Shown here piece by piece: positions 1 through 7,536 of a stretch of DNA of 60,835 nucleotides. Numbering within the stretch: the first letter of the stretch is position 1; each line of letters starts with the position of its first letter. Source of the DNA: Neisseriaceae bacterium (GTDB lineage Bacteria; Pseudomonadota; Gammaproteobacteria; Burkholderiales; UBA11063); the NCBI GenBank assembly GCA_003963245.1, contig RXJX01000037.1:9865-70699 (forward strand), written 5' to 3'. The position numbers and the translations under genes are program-made. The notes beneath the pieces were generated by a model. It did not search any database. It was not told the DNA's origin and was given only the letters and a program-made list of their open reading frames with translations.

Positions 1-47
1 TTGTTTTATGGAGTTTACGGAGTAAAAGAATTTATAAAAGTTTGGTG

Positions 48-193
48 CACACGTGAACTCTGATTAGCGGCTTATGGATATAAGCGGCGAATCAGCTAAG
101 TTTCACGTAGTGTCGTTTATGAAGATTAATTAAGTAAAGGAAGAATGACTGAGCGCAATTAATTTAACACTCAGCCACCATAGCTGGGCTATG
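48..193. repeat. Cluster of imperfect hairpins at left edge
   Basis: The first 253 bases hold no gene. Bases 60-74 and 81-95 form a 15-bp stem with two mismatches around a TGGATA loop, extended by ACGTGAA (51-57) against TTCACGT (102-108), giving one long imperfect hairpin over 48-112. A second hairpin, CATAGC-TGG-GCTATG, lies at 179-193. Possible roles are an attachment-site region, a transcription terminator for the leftward gene ending at 254, or a decayed repeat. Nothing in the sequence decides between them. Confidence 0.45.
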
Positions 194-253
194 CTTTATC
201 GGCGTTAATAATGTTAGCCGCAAAATAAAAAATTTAGTATTCTTTGCTATGAA

Positions 254-1084
254 TTAATCATTAAGTTCATCCTCAATATTGTCAGGAACTTCTAAAATTA
301 TACTTTTTAGCTCTGAACTTGTTAGTATATCAAATCCATTATTATCAAATTTTATAAAATAATCTATATCTAAACCTTCAGCAAATGTTGGTAAACACAA
401 AATAATGAAAGTATTACTATCTAATTTTGTTTTGACATGGCAATCATAAATACTTTTTAAAATAATACGGAGTTCGTCACATTTAATAAGCTCTGACCAA
501 ATATTTTCTGCAGGAGGTATTGGAATACCAAAAGGAGTAAATTTAAAAAAGGAAGTATTTACCCAACCTATCTTTTTCTTAAAAGTATTAGCATGTTCAT
601 ACATTGTTAGTTGGTCAATTTTCCTTTTCCTCCCTTCAATAAATGTTTTTATTGGACTTCTTAATATTAGATCAATATCTAAATTACCATCAAAGCTCTC
701 TAGGTTTATGTAGTTAGGTGTATATATCTCAATAATAGCTAAATCATTATTAAGTTTAATATCAGGAGTTCGTTCACTTTTTTTACTACTTTCTGGTATT
801 ATTTCAATAATATTAGATCCTCCACAAATATTCAATATCTTTTTTACTGAATAAAATTCACCAAATCTACCAAACCACGCGTCACGTTGATTACCTATTT
901 CTGGTTCAATTTTTTGAGCATAATAATAAAAATTGTCTTTTCCCATTAGTTCAATGTATGAAGATGAATTAGTGCGAAAAATATCTATTAATTCATTTTC
1001 ATAACTATTCTCTTGATATATAACTAAAAATTGTTTTTTAATTGTATTTTTGCAGCTTAGTTTGAAATTTATATTTTTGAGCAT
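254..1084 (-). CDS. Hypothetical protein, possible PD-(D/E)XK-like fold
   Basis: A 276-residue soluble protein that I do not recognise. It is AT-rich, with no signal peptide or membrane segment. The only suggestive stretch is a TPDIK segment near residue 105 followed by a hydrophobic strand ending IIEIYTP. That resembles the PD...ExK arrangement of restriction-like nucleases, but the lysine is replaced by tyrosine, so the match is weak. It is divergent from the HEPN-motif gene at 1328, separated by 243 bases that contain a tRNA-like remnant. The position among AbiE and HEPN genes suggests element cargo, perhaps defence-related, but that is inference from location only. Confidence 0.6.
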   Translation of the reverse strand: MLKNINFKLSCKNTIKKQFLVIYQENSYENELIDIFRTNSSSYIELMGKDNFYYYAQKIEPEIGNQRDAWFGRFGEFYSVKKILNICGGSNIIEIIPESSKKSERTPDIKLNNDLAIIEIYTPNYINLESFDGNLDIDLILRSPIKTFIEGRKRKIDQLTMYEHANTFKKKIGWVNTSFFKFTPFGIPIPPAENIWSELIKCDELRIILKSIYDCHVKTKLDSNTFIILCLPTFAEGLDIDYFIKFDNNGFDILTSSELKSIILEVPDNIEDELND

Positions 1085-1192
1085 GATTAGTCGTCCATTT
1101 ACGTAGAAATATTAGTATTTTAAGTTTACAATTTCCAAATAATATTATCATAAATAAACCTATTTTAGAAATAATTATGCTAGAATAATGGT

Positions 1193-1280
1193 GCACTTAT
1201 GGTCTATTATGGTCTATTATGGTTAAGGCGCCTTCTGTTAATTCAAAAGGAGATCTAGGTTCGATTCCTGGTAAGTAAAG
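1193..1280 (+). pseudogene. Degenerate tRNA-like sequence with 10-bp tandem repeat
   Basis: A textbook T-arm is present: CTAGG (1255-1259), loop TTCGATT, CCTGG (1267-1271). Upstream are a D-loop-like GGTTAA, a possible D-stem GTCT/AGGC and an anticodon-loop-like CTGTTAA that would read GUU (Asn). The anticodon stem does not close with a 7-base loop, because extra bases TTCAA intervene. The acceptor stem pairs only over five bases (ACTTA with TAAGT). The decamer ATGGTCTATT is repeated in tandem at 1199-1218 inside the D-arm. It therefore looks like a tRNA remnant, perhaps a past integrase attachment site, and not a functional tRNA. Confidence 0.4.
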
Positions 1281-1327
1281 CATATTGTATATTTCTATAG
1301 TGTTCTTTACTTACTAGAGAATTTGCT

Positions 1328-2032
1328 GTGATAAAAAATTTCCCCGATATATCGGTCTATAATGCACAAACTAAAAATGTAAAACATGCCGATAAAATTT
1401 ACAAATATCTTGTTGCTCAAGCAAATGCACATATTAAACGAAATAAAGAATCTGAGCTCAGTTATGTAACAAGTCTGTTGCAATTAACTTACTGTGCGTA
1501 TGCGGAGTCGTTATTTCTAAAAATTATTCATACACCATATGGATTTAAGTTAGACGAAATAAAGAGCATTAAGCTTGAAGTTGTAGAAAATGGTATAACT
1601 GCAGGTTGGAAAAAATGCATTGAGATTGCATTAAGAAAGACTAAGTTTAGAAAATCTAGCCACTGTCCTAATGTTAAAAAAGAGTTAAATAAATTAATCA
1701 ACACATACCTGTTAAATCCAAGTCAAATAAGAAATAAATTAGCACATGGGCAGTTTGTAATTGCATTAAGAAAAGATAACAACGCAGTAAATGATGATTT
1801 AACTGATTCAATTGAAAGATTAGATATTGTAGAAATATCTAAAAATTATTATGCATTGTCGTTGATTGCAAAAATGGTTGAAGATATCGTTGAGTCTCCA
1901 GAAAAAGCACATATTAATCAATATTATTCAGATTTATGTAAACTTGAAGAGGAACTAAAATCTAGGAGCAAATGGACGCTAAAGTCTAAAAAAGTTAAGT
2001 TATTGAAAAAAGCACAAAATAAAAAGCTCTAA
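1328..2032 (+). CDS. HEPN-motif protein, putative RNase/defence protein
   Basis: This 234-residue, mostly helical protein starts at a GTG. Residues about 135-140 read RNKLAH, the R-x4-H signature typical of HEPN domains, which in many toxins and defence proteins form the metal-independent RNase active site. The C-terminus is strongly basic (KSKKVKLLKKAQNKK), which would suit nucleic-acid binding. No adjacent nucleotidyltransferase (MNT) antitoxin is visible, so if it is a toxin its partner is not the usual one. A non-catalytic Apea- or MAE_28990-like HEPN protein is an alternative. It stands alone on the plus strand, with AbiE genes converging from the right. Confidence 0.5.
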   Translation: MIKNFPDISVYNAQTKNVKHADKIYKYLVAQANAHIKRNKESELSYVTSLLQLTYCAYAESLFLKIIHTPYGFKLDEIKSIKLEVVENGITAGWKKCIEIALRKTKFRKSSHCPNVKKELNKLINTYLLNPSQIRNKLAHGQFVIALRKDNNAVNDDLTDSIERLDIVEISKNYYALSLIAKMVEDIVESPEKAHINQYYSDLCKLEEELKSRSKWTLKSKKVKLLKKAQNKKL

Positions 2033-2149
2033 ATTTATGTGATTCATGATGCATTATTTTAACAAAATTAAGTGAAACATATTATTACAACTAGTTTTTT
2101 TATTTGACGAAGATGTTAATTTAGTATGTAACTAATATGAAATTAAATC

Positions 2150-3133
2150 CTAGTGTAACGAATTAACTTCATTCTCAAGTTGTTGCAATTTATTGAGGAT
2201 ATCATTAAAATGTGGGTAGTTACCAAAGATCATTGACCGCATTTGTCTATAATCATCATGCAGCATTTTCAGGCGGTAGTCGGGTGGGATTAATTTCAGA
2301 TTACCAGTCAAACACTCCTCATATTTCGCCCAGTTTCGCGGATAAAATTTTAGCTTGAACTCAACTACATCATTTAACAATCTCATGTCAGCCAATGCAC
2401 TATTCTTTACTATTGAAGATGCCAACATTGCTAAATCGTAATAATGGCGTGAATAACGCAGCGGCAATTTACTACCTGCTGGGCGGTTAGCCTCATGATG
2501 TAATATGGTGGCTTTCTCCCAAAATGTTCGTTCCGCAACAATAGCCTTTACCTGACATGTTGCTTGTGTAAATAGTTGAGGATAGACCTCTGCTGCAAAT
2601 GAAGTTATCGCATATTCGCCAAATGGTAACCACGCGGCTAGCGGGCCAATTTCCAATAAAATTTGCGGTCGCAAGTACAAATCATTAAAAACTGCTGGAT
2701 AATTAACCTGAATAACTAATTTGCTTGTATGGTCTAACTCACACTGGCAAATAGGTTGCAATAGGGCATTGAGTTTCGGCAAAATCTGATCTTGCATAAA
2801 TTCATGAGCACTATCATTGAGCGATTGATTAAATTTATTTTGCTGGCTATTACTACGTGCGAGTAATGGATTATCTTGCGTTACAGTATTCCAGTCTAAG
2901 ATTAAATCAATATCTTCAGAAAAACGTTCAATTAACTTGAATACCTTAGATAAGCTAGTACCGCCTTTGAACATCAAGATTTTAGATAAGTACCCATCAG
3001 CAAATATTTTACTCAGTACCCATGTGACCCAAAAATCTTTTTCCGCAATAGCCGGAGTTACTTGTTTTTTAATGGCAGTTTCATTAAATAACTCACGAAG
3101 CTGAGATTTATTAAATGAGGCAATGCGCTCCAT
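2150..3133 (-). CDS. abiEii: AbiEii-type nucleotidyltransferase toxin
   Basis: This 327-residue protein matches the AbiEii/AbiGII nucleotidyltransferase family. The motif GGTS lies at residues 57-60, the strand FSEDIDLIL carries the metal-binding aspartates D74 and D76, and an EKDFW segment around residue 31 is typical of the family. AbiEii toxins transfer nucleotides to RNA (tRNA acceptor ends in studied relatives) and arrest growth during phage infection. The gene begins 3 bases after the stop of its antitoxin, the usual cotranscribed arrangement. The length is full for the family, with no sign of decay. Confidence 0.85.
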   Translation of the reverse strand: MERIASFNKSQLRELFNETAIKKQVTPAIAEKDFWVTWVLSKIFADGYLSKILMFKGGTSLSKVFKLIERFSEDIDLILDWNTVTQDNPLLARSNSQQNKFNQSLNDSAHEFMQDQILPKLNALLQPICQCELDHTSKLVIQVNYPAVFNDLYLRPQILLEIGPLAAWLPFGEYAITSFAAEVYPQLFTQATCQVKAIVAERTFWEKATILHHEANRPAGSKLPLRYSRHYYDLAMLASSIVKNSALADMRLLNDVVEFKLKFYPRNWAKYEECLTGNLKLIPPDYRLKMLHDDYRQMRSMIFGNYPHFNDILNKLQQLENEVNSLH

Positions 3134-3136
3134 ATT

Positions 3137-3739
3137 CTAATCCTGACAAACTTGTTTAATTATGCTATATATCCAATCCGTAACCGTTTTGGTATCTTTT
3201 ATTATCTTAGGATATAATTTACTTTCAATTTTTTGTTTAAGCTTAGCAATAATTTCAGTTGAAATATTATCTTTACCAAGGCTTGTGATTGCCTGAACTA
3301 ATAACGCACTTTCTGCGTATTTAAACCCGATATTTTTAAGTGCTATTTTTTTAAATTCTAGTTGATTACCTAAAACATCATATTCACGTTTTGGTCCATC
3401 ACTAAAATAAACATATCTGGCTGGTACTTGTGTTGATAAACCAAGTAAATAAAGTGCGGTATCTCCGGATGGTTCAATCCGCCATTTGAATTTACGGGCA
3501 AGGGCATGCGCCACCTTATCTATTTCTGGGCTGAGATATTGACCTAAAAGCTCACTGTATTTGGGGAAGTCATAAATGCCACGTATTATACGACGAATCT
3601 TATTTTCTTTGGCTAATGTAGAGAGTGCTTTATCAATATTATCTCCCTCAAATTTATCAATAAAATCTGCTCCAGAAAATACATAACCTTTGCCAGTTCC
3701 TTTTATTATGTTAAATAATTTATTATCAATGGATTGCAT
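3137..3739 (-). CDS. abiEi: AbiEi-type antitoxin (DUF6088-like)
   Basis: A 200-residue protein with an N-terminal winged-helix region (about residues 15-60, including the segment KENKIRRIIRGIYDFPKY) and a C-terminal domain like those of AbiEi/DUF6088 antitoxins. It lies directly upstream of the AbiEii toxin gene on the same strand. In studied AbiE systems the antitoxin represses its own promoter by binding inverted repeats and neutralises the toxin without direct protein contact (type IV). Here a 9-bp inverted repeat sits about 80-110 bases upstream of the start (3818-3848) and is a candidate operator. Confidence 0.8.
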   Translation of the reverse strand: MQSIDNKLFNIIKGTGKGYVFSGADFIDKFEGDNIDKALSTLAKENKIRRIIRGIYDFPKYSELLGQYLSPEIDKVAHALARKFKWRIEPSGDTALYLLGLSTQVPARYVYFSDGPKREYDVLGNQLEFKKIALKNIGFKYAESALLVQAITSLGKDNISTEIIAKLKQKIESKLYPKIIKDTKTVTDWIYSIIKQVCQD

Positions 3740-3817
3740 GATTTTAACTCGTTTGATATTTTCAGAAAAATTATATATTTTTACTGAAATTATTGTAACA
3801 TGATTTCAAGGCTTGAT

Positions 3818-3848
3818 GCAGTTTTATCCAGTATAGTGGTAAAACTGC
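3818..3848. promoter_or_regulatory. Inverted repeat upstream of abiEi (possible operator)
   Basis: GCAGTTTTA at 3818-3826 is a perfect inverse of TAAAACTGC at 3840-3848, with a 13-base spacer. The site lies between the mobC stop (3887) and the abiEi start (3739). It could be the operator bound by AbiEi, as in known AbiE systems, or a weak terminator for the mob genes. No T-run follows it, so I favour an operator. Confidence 0.45.
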
Positions 3849-3886
3849 TGATCTGAGGTGTTGAGTAACCTACTTCTGTTCTCCCC

Positions 3887-4672
3887 CTAGTTCACAAAAC
3901 TAAAATAGCGTAGCTGTTCAGTATTACATTTCTCAGTTCTACCTTTCCGATAAATAAATTCAATCCCAGCAAATAACTGCCGGAGCTTATCAGCAAAACC
4001 ATCATCAGTAAAATAGATCACTTGCTTGATAATCCCACGCTCTTTGATATCCATGTATTGCCCGATAACTTCCTGATAGCGTTTTCTGGTTTTAATGGTA
4101 CGCTCGTATTCAATTGCAACTTTATCACCAGTCGGATTGATACAAGTATAATCGGGAATCTTGGGAACTTTATCATTGCGTTTTTTAAGTAGTCTGGCTA
4201 AATGCCAGGCACTTTGAAACGAATGATAACCCTGAGCTTCGAGCTTAAAGCGGATTTGCTGTAATTTAAGATCATGAAAAATGGTGGCAGGATTCACCCG
4301 ATTGATATCTCTAAGCTCAGGAATTTCTTCATTATTGGCTAAAGCAAACATTATTCCGGTATTGGTGGGCTGAAATACTGAAATCGGTCTGGCTAAACCA
4401 ATATCAACATCATGCTTGATTAAATAGTTCTTTTCCGAGAGGTTACGAGTAATACGCAGCACTGTTTGTTTAGGCACATTGAGCAATAGTGCTAAATTTT
4501 CCATACTGGAGTAATTTTCTTCTAATAAAAAGCGCAATACCTTGTTAATCCGATTATTGAATATTGCCATTTTTTCAGCATGTGGCAATTTAGAAGAGAT
4601 AATTAGATTTGCCGGAGCTGGTTTCTTGCGGATTATTTCCGGTTGAGTCATTGTTATTGCTGGAGTGTTCAT
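3887..4672 (-). CDS. mobC: MobC-like (MOBC/CloDF13-type) relaxase candidate
   Basis: A 261-residue protein resembling the replication-relaxation/MobC family. The N-terminal third (about 35-85) looks like a winged helix (ALLLNVPKQTVLRITRNL). The C-terminal half shows a restriction-like signature: PD at 173-174, then AIEYERT with E188 and E190, then K194. In plasmid CloDF13 the MobC protein nicks oriT and is encoded beside the MobB coupling protein, which matches the neighbour here. The start is supported by an AGGA about 10 bases upstream. The first 83 bases overlap the end of the coupling-protein gene in another frame. It could instead be only a DNA-binding accessory protein. Confidence 0.65.
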   Translation of the reverse strand: MNTPAITMTQPEIIRKKPAPANLIISSKLPHAEKMAIFNNRINKVLRFLLEENYSSMENLALLLNVPKQTVLRITRNLSEKNYLIKHDVDIGLARPISVFQPTNTGIMFALANNEEIPELRDINRVNPATIFHDLKLQQIRFKLEAQGYHSFQSAWHLARLLKKRNDKVPKIPDYTCINPTGDKVAIEYERTIKTRKRYQEVIGQYMDIKERGIIKQVIYFTDDGFADKLRQLFAGIEFIYRKGRTEKCNTEQLRYFSFVN

Positions 4673-6479
4673 TTTGAGTTGTTCCTATTAAATTATTTTC
4701 TCGAATTTGTTGCCATTTAAGGTTTTCAGTATCAGATTGTGTATGATTATTATTTTGACTAATATTCTGCGCCAAATTTTTTACTTTTAGAAGCGTTTTA
4801 CCATTAGAGTTATCATTAACCTTAACCGGACTGGTTTTGCATAATGATGCAATTGTTTTACGGTATGGCAATGATGCACAAAATACCGCTTCAAACTGCT
4901 TGAGATTTAAAATCATGTTGCGGTCAAAATAATTACGCTCGGATTGAATTAATCTAGTTTGTCGATCTAATTGCTCGGAATTAAGCGAGTTACGAGTAAC
5001 CAACTTCTGTTCTTCTTCAATCTGGATTCTACCCGTCATATCAGAGAGGAAATCCGCAGTATCAATATCATCTGCACGGTAAAACAACTTATTCTGGCTA
5101 TTACCAAATACAGCACCTTTGAGAAATTCAGGATCTAAATCTGTCGGAGCACCACGGAGTAGTTTCAAATCTTGAACCGCACTGACAATTTTTAAATTCC
5201 AGCCTAAACTAACGGTATAACTTTCGGCAACAAAGCGCGAAATATGCGCGACTAATTCATCTGCAAAAACGGTGATGTTCTTTTCTTCGCTGTTTACCTC
5301 ATTAGCATAAGCACGCGCGAGCTGAACTATCCGACAAAAGATAAATCTCTGGATTTTCTTGATGGTTTCGTCTAATAAATCACCAACGATATAAACACAA
5401 CCGCCACCATTCAATAATTGAGCTAAAGATTTACCGTTAGCTGCATTGATTGCAGCCACCTTGATTAACTTGTTTAAATCTGAGACTGACGATTTAAATT
5501 TGTCCGCATAGCGGTCAATCTCATAATCTTGACAAATATTAGCTAAAGATTTACTCAATTGGACTGTTCTAATTCTGTCACCACTGGTGACAGAATTAGA
5601 ACTATTATTCTGTTCACACGCAAAAGCGGCAAAGTTTTCTAAAAACTCCTGCTCATTTTTACGGTAAACATCTGATTCCGACCCCATCTCTCGCAGTGAG
5701 AAAGCTTCAACTAGACAGTTCTTTAAATCTCTGGCGGTAAAATCTGCTATCAGGTTGATTTGTCCAATATCTTGAGTCAGGTCAATATAGGAATAATTAA
5801 TACCTAATTCATCACACTGAGATTTGAAGATATGCGGTAAATATTTATCACCTTTAGGGTCTAAAAATACGATAGTTTCACCTAACATTAAACTTTGGAT
5901 TCCCAACGATTGCATGGCTACACCTTTACCACTACGCGAAGCTCCAACAATCAGAAAATGCCGTTTATACCAATCATCCGGATCTTTCAAATATATCGGC
6001 TTAACTGATTCATCTAGTCCAACAAAAACCCCTTTTTTTAGATTAATGTACTTTAAAGGGTTATATTCCGCAATAACAGGCAACTCCTTATCCATGTAGC
6101 GAATATCAGTTTTAGAACCGCGCCTAACGCTACTTTTAACTGTAAAGCGACTGAGTAACAAACTAAACCGCGCTTTTAATATCCGTGCTCCATAGGAAGC
6201 AAAGACTATTCCACCAACAAAACAAACTCCCCAGATTAATAATTTGCTCCCCATTTTAAAATCAGTCGGTAGCAGCATGGCAATAGGCACTATTGCCATG
6301 CTCATTAAAACCATTATTCCGGCACGGATCAGATAACCGGATTCTTGCTTGAGTTTAAATACTAGCGGCAGATTATAAGAAAGTAGCCCAGCAAAAACGA
6401 AGTACCAGATATTTTCCATAGCGTACATTGAAACAATGGAATGCTCTAAGAGCTGATTATTTGCTTGTAACATGATCAT
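4590..6479 (-). CDS. mobB: MobB-like type IV coupling protein (TraD/TraG-type ATPase)
   Basis: A 629-residue membrane-anchored ATPase. Several hydrophobic segments lie in the first 105 residues. The Walker A motif GASRSGKG is at about 179-186 and a Walker B-like VFADEL near 405. A low-complexity Asn/Gln/Ser-rich tail fills the last 90 residues. Coupling proteins deliver the relaxase-DNA complex to a conjugation channel, and with MobC this would form a CloDF13-type mobilization module. GAGGAG ends 3 bases before the chosen ATG. The start overlaps the upstream membrane-protein gene by 23 bases. A perfect 37-bp palindrome lies inside the coding sequence (5566-5602), in a segment that may be an insertion relative to relatives. 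Confidence 0.8.
   Translation of the reverse strand: MIMLQANNQLLEHSIVSMYAMENIWYFVFAGLLSYNLPLVFKLKQESGYLIRAGIMVLMSMAIVPIAMLLPTDFKMGSKLLIWGVCFVGGIVFASYGARILKARFSLLLSRFTVKSSVRRGSKTDIRYMDKELPVIAEYNPLKYINLKKGVFVGLDESVKPIYLKDPDDWYKRHFLIVGASRSGKGVAMQSLGIQSLMLGETIVFLDPKGDKYLPHIFKSQCDELGINYSYIDLTQDIGQINLIADFTARDLKNCLVEAFSLREMGSESDVYRKNEQEFLENFAAFACEQNNSSNSVTSGDRIRTVQLSKSLANICQDYEIDRYADKFKSSVSDLNKLIKVAAINAANGKSLAQLLNGGGCVYIVGDLLDETIKKIQRFIFCRIVQLARAYANEVNSEEKNITVFADELVAHISRFVAESYTVSLGWNLKIVSAVQDLKLLRGAPTDLDPEFLKGAVFGNSQNKLFYRADDIDTADFLSDMTGRIQIEEEQKLVTRNSLNSEQLDRQTRLIQSERNYFDRNMILNLKQFEAVFCASLPYRKTIASLCKTSPVKVNDNSNGKTLLKVKNLAQNISQNNNHTQSDTENLKWQQIRENNLIGTTQNEHSSNNNDSTGNNPQETSSGKSNYLF
5566..5602. repeat. 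Perfect 18-bp inverted repeat with one central base
   Basis: Bases 5566-5583 (beginning GTTCTAATTC, ending GTCACCA) are the exact reverse complement of 5585-5602, around a single central C at 5584. The palindrome lies within the coupling-protein gene, covering about residues 293-305. Such a perfect palindrome is not needed for coding and points to a protein-binding or recombination site, a transfer origin, or an inserted mini-element. Confidence 0.85.
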
Positions 6480-6813
6480 GTTCTCCTCGTAAACGTTGAA
6501 TTAAGTTAGCAACTACAAAACCATAAATACATCCAAAAAGATAATCGCCGAGTATCCTGACTACCAGATATAACTTTCCAGAATAAAATACATCACGGAT
6601 TGCAATATCCTGAGTATCAATAACATAAATAAAAACGATTAACGCAATCAGAATAATTAAAACATGCGGTATGCTTTTAATCGCAAAAGGTATTACCGCC
6701 AAAACTCCAGTAATTAAACCAACCAGTAAAGTATGCTGGATGATGAAATCAATCGGCCCACAGGTTAATAACCGAAATAAGCCATCCATTAACTGATAAT
6801 TAAGACTTTCCAT
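6457..6813 (-). CDS. Small integral membrane protein of the mob operon
   Basis: A 118-residue hydrophobic protein with about three membrane segments: residues near 22-42, a second immediately after (PHVLIILIALIVFIYVI), and a third near 85-105. The ATG at 6813 is chosen because GGAG lies six bases upstream; a TTG four codons earlier is less likely. It is the first gene of the mob unit and overlaps the start of the coupling protein by 23 bases, implying translational coupling. I do not recognise a family. A role as membrane partner of the coupling ATPase is inferred only from the overlap and position. Confidence 0.6.
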   Translation of the reverse strand: MESLNYQLMDGLFRLLTCGPIDFIIQHTLLVGLITGVLAVIPFAIKSIPHVLIILIALIVFIYVIDTQDIAIRDVFYSGKLYLVVRILGDYLFGCIYGFVVANLIQRLRGEHDHVTSK

Positions 6814-6958
6814 GATAGACTCCAAAAGACAAAAAAATTCAATAATAAAAACAAGAACCCCAAAACCTCAATTAAACCGCGAGCTAGATTTAAACCGAAC
6901 CAGACAAGCAAAAAGCAAGCGTCCAGCGCAGATTTTTGTGCGTAGCACGGCAGAATAA

Positions 6959-7427
6959 GCCACCCTAGTGGCGCAAGCAAGGATACTTCCCCAGAAGTAG
7001 CCGCCGCGGTTCTGGTGAGAAACATCCCCAGATGTTCCGAACGAGGAACAAGCTTTGCCCAAAGCAAAGTTGTGACGACCGCTGAGTAACGAAACTTCCC
7101 CAGAAGTTGAGAGCAGAACAAATTGCCCACAATTTGTGCCGCGTGTGCGAAAGCCGCCGTCAGTGCCACGCCCTAGCGAGGCACGTGACCCAATCAGATG
7201 ATGATAGTCGTCCAGACTACCGCAGGCAAGCAAAGCGCAGTCAACAACTGGTTGGGTCACGTGCGGAGTGTGACGGCGGCGGGTGAATTGTAAGCAATAG
7301 CAGCGTCCAGCAAGATTGAGCGACAAGAGGGCATCGCCCTGCATGGCAAGCGCCCTAGCGCTTGACACTGCAACTTTGCGTGGGTGTGGATGTCCAAGGA
7401 GCACCCAAAGCAACTGACGACAGTCAG
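6959..7427. other. GC-rich non-coding block with repeated tetraloop hairpins
   Basis: Between the rep and mob genes lies a block much richer in G+C than its surroundings (39 of 60 bases at 7141-7200). It contains compact hairpins at 6959-6972, 6984-6999, 7021-7036, 7052-7065, 7093-7108, 7118-7137, 7328-7340, 7347-7364 and 7414-7427. Four of them (6984, 7021, 7093, 7118) have different stems but the same CCCA loop (UGGG on the minus strand). A larger inverted repeat pairs 7181-7197 with 7248-7264 (16 of 17) and GCCGCCGTCA (7153-7162) with TGACGGCGGC (7271-7280). Possible roles are the replication or transfer origin, or a structured RNA. Confidence 0.7.
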
Positions 7428-7536
7428 ACATAATATGCGCCAACCGCATATTACAATCTAATATTAACCAGCTATCTAAACGATATGATTGTATGTGATT
7501 CATAATGAATCACCAATATGTAAATAGACTGGTTAA

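Noticed and set aside
7347..7364. CAAGCGC-CCTA-GCGCTTG as a simple terminator
   Set aside because: No T-run on either side and it belongs to a series of similar tetraloop hairpins, so it is treated as part of the structured block.
6868..7503. A 211-codon minus-strand frame (and an overlapping 126-codon frame, 6789-7169) across the hairpin block
   Set aside because: No convincing ribosome site, unlike-protein composition (Cys/Ser/Gly-rich, repeated SGEVSLL from the hairpin repeats) and two frames open over the same palindromes. GC-rich structured DNA explains the open frames better than a gene.
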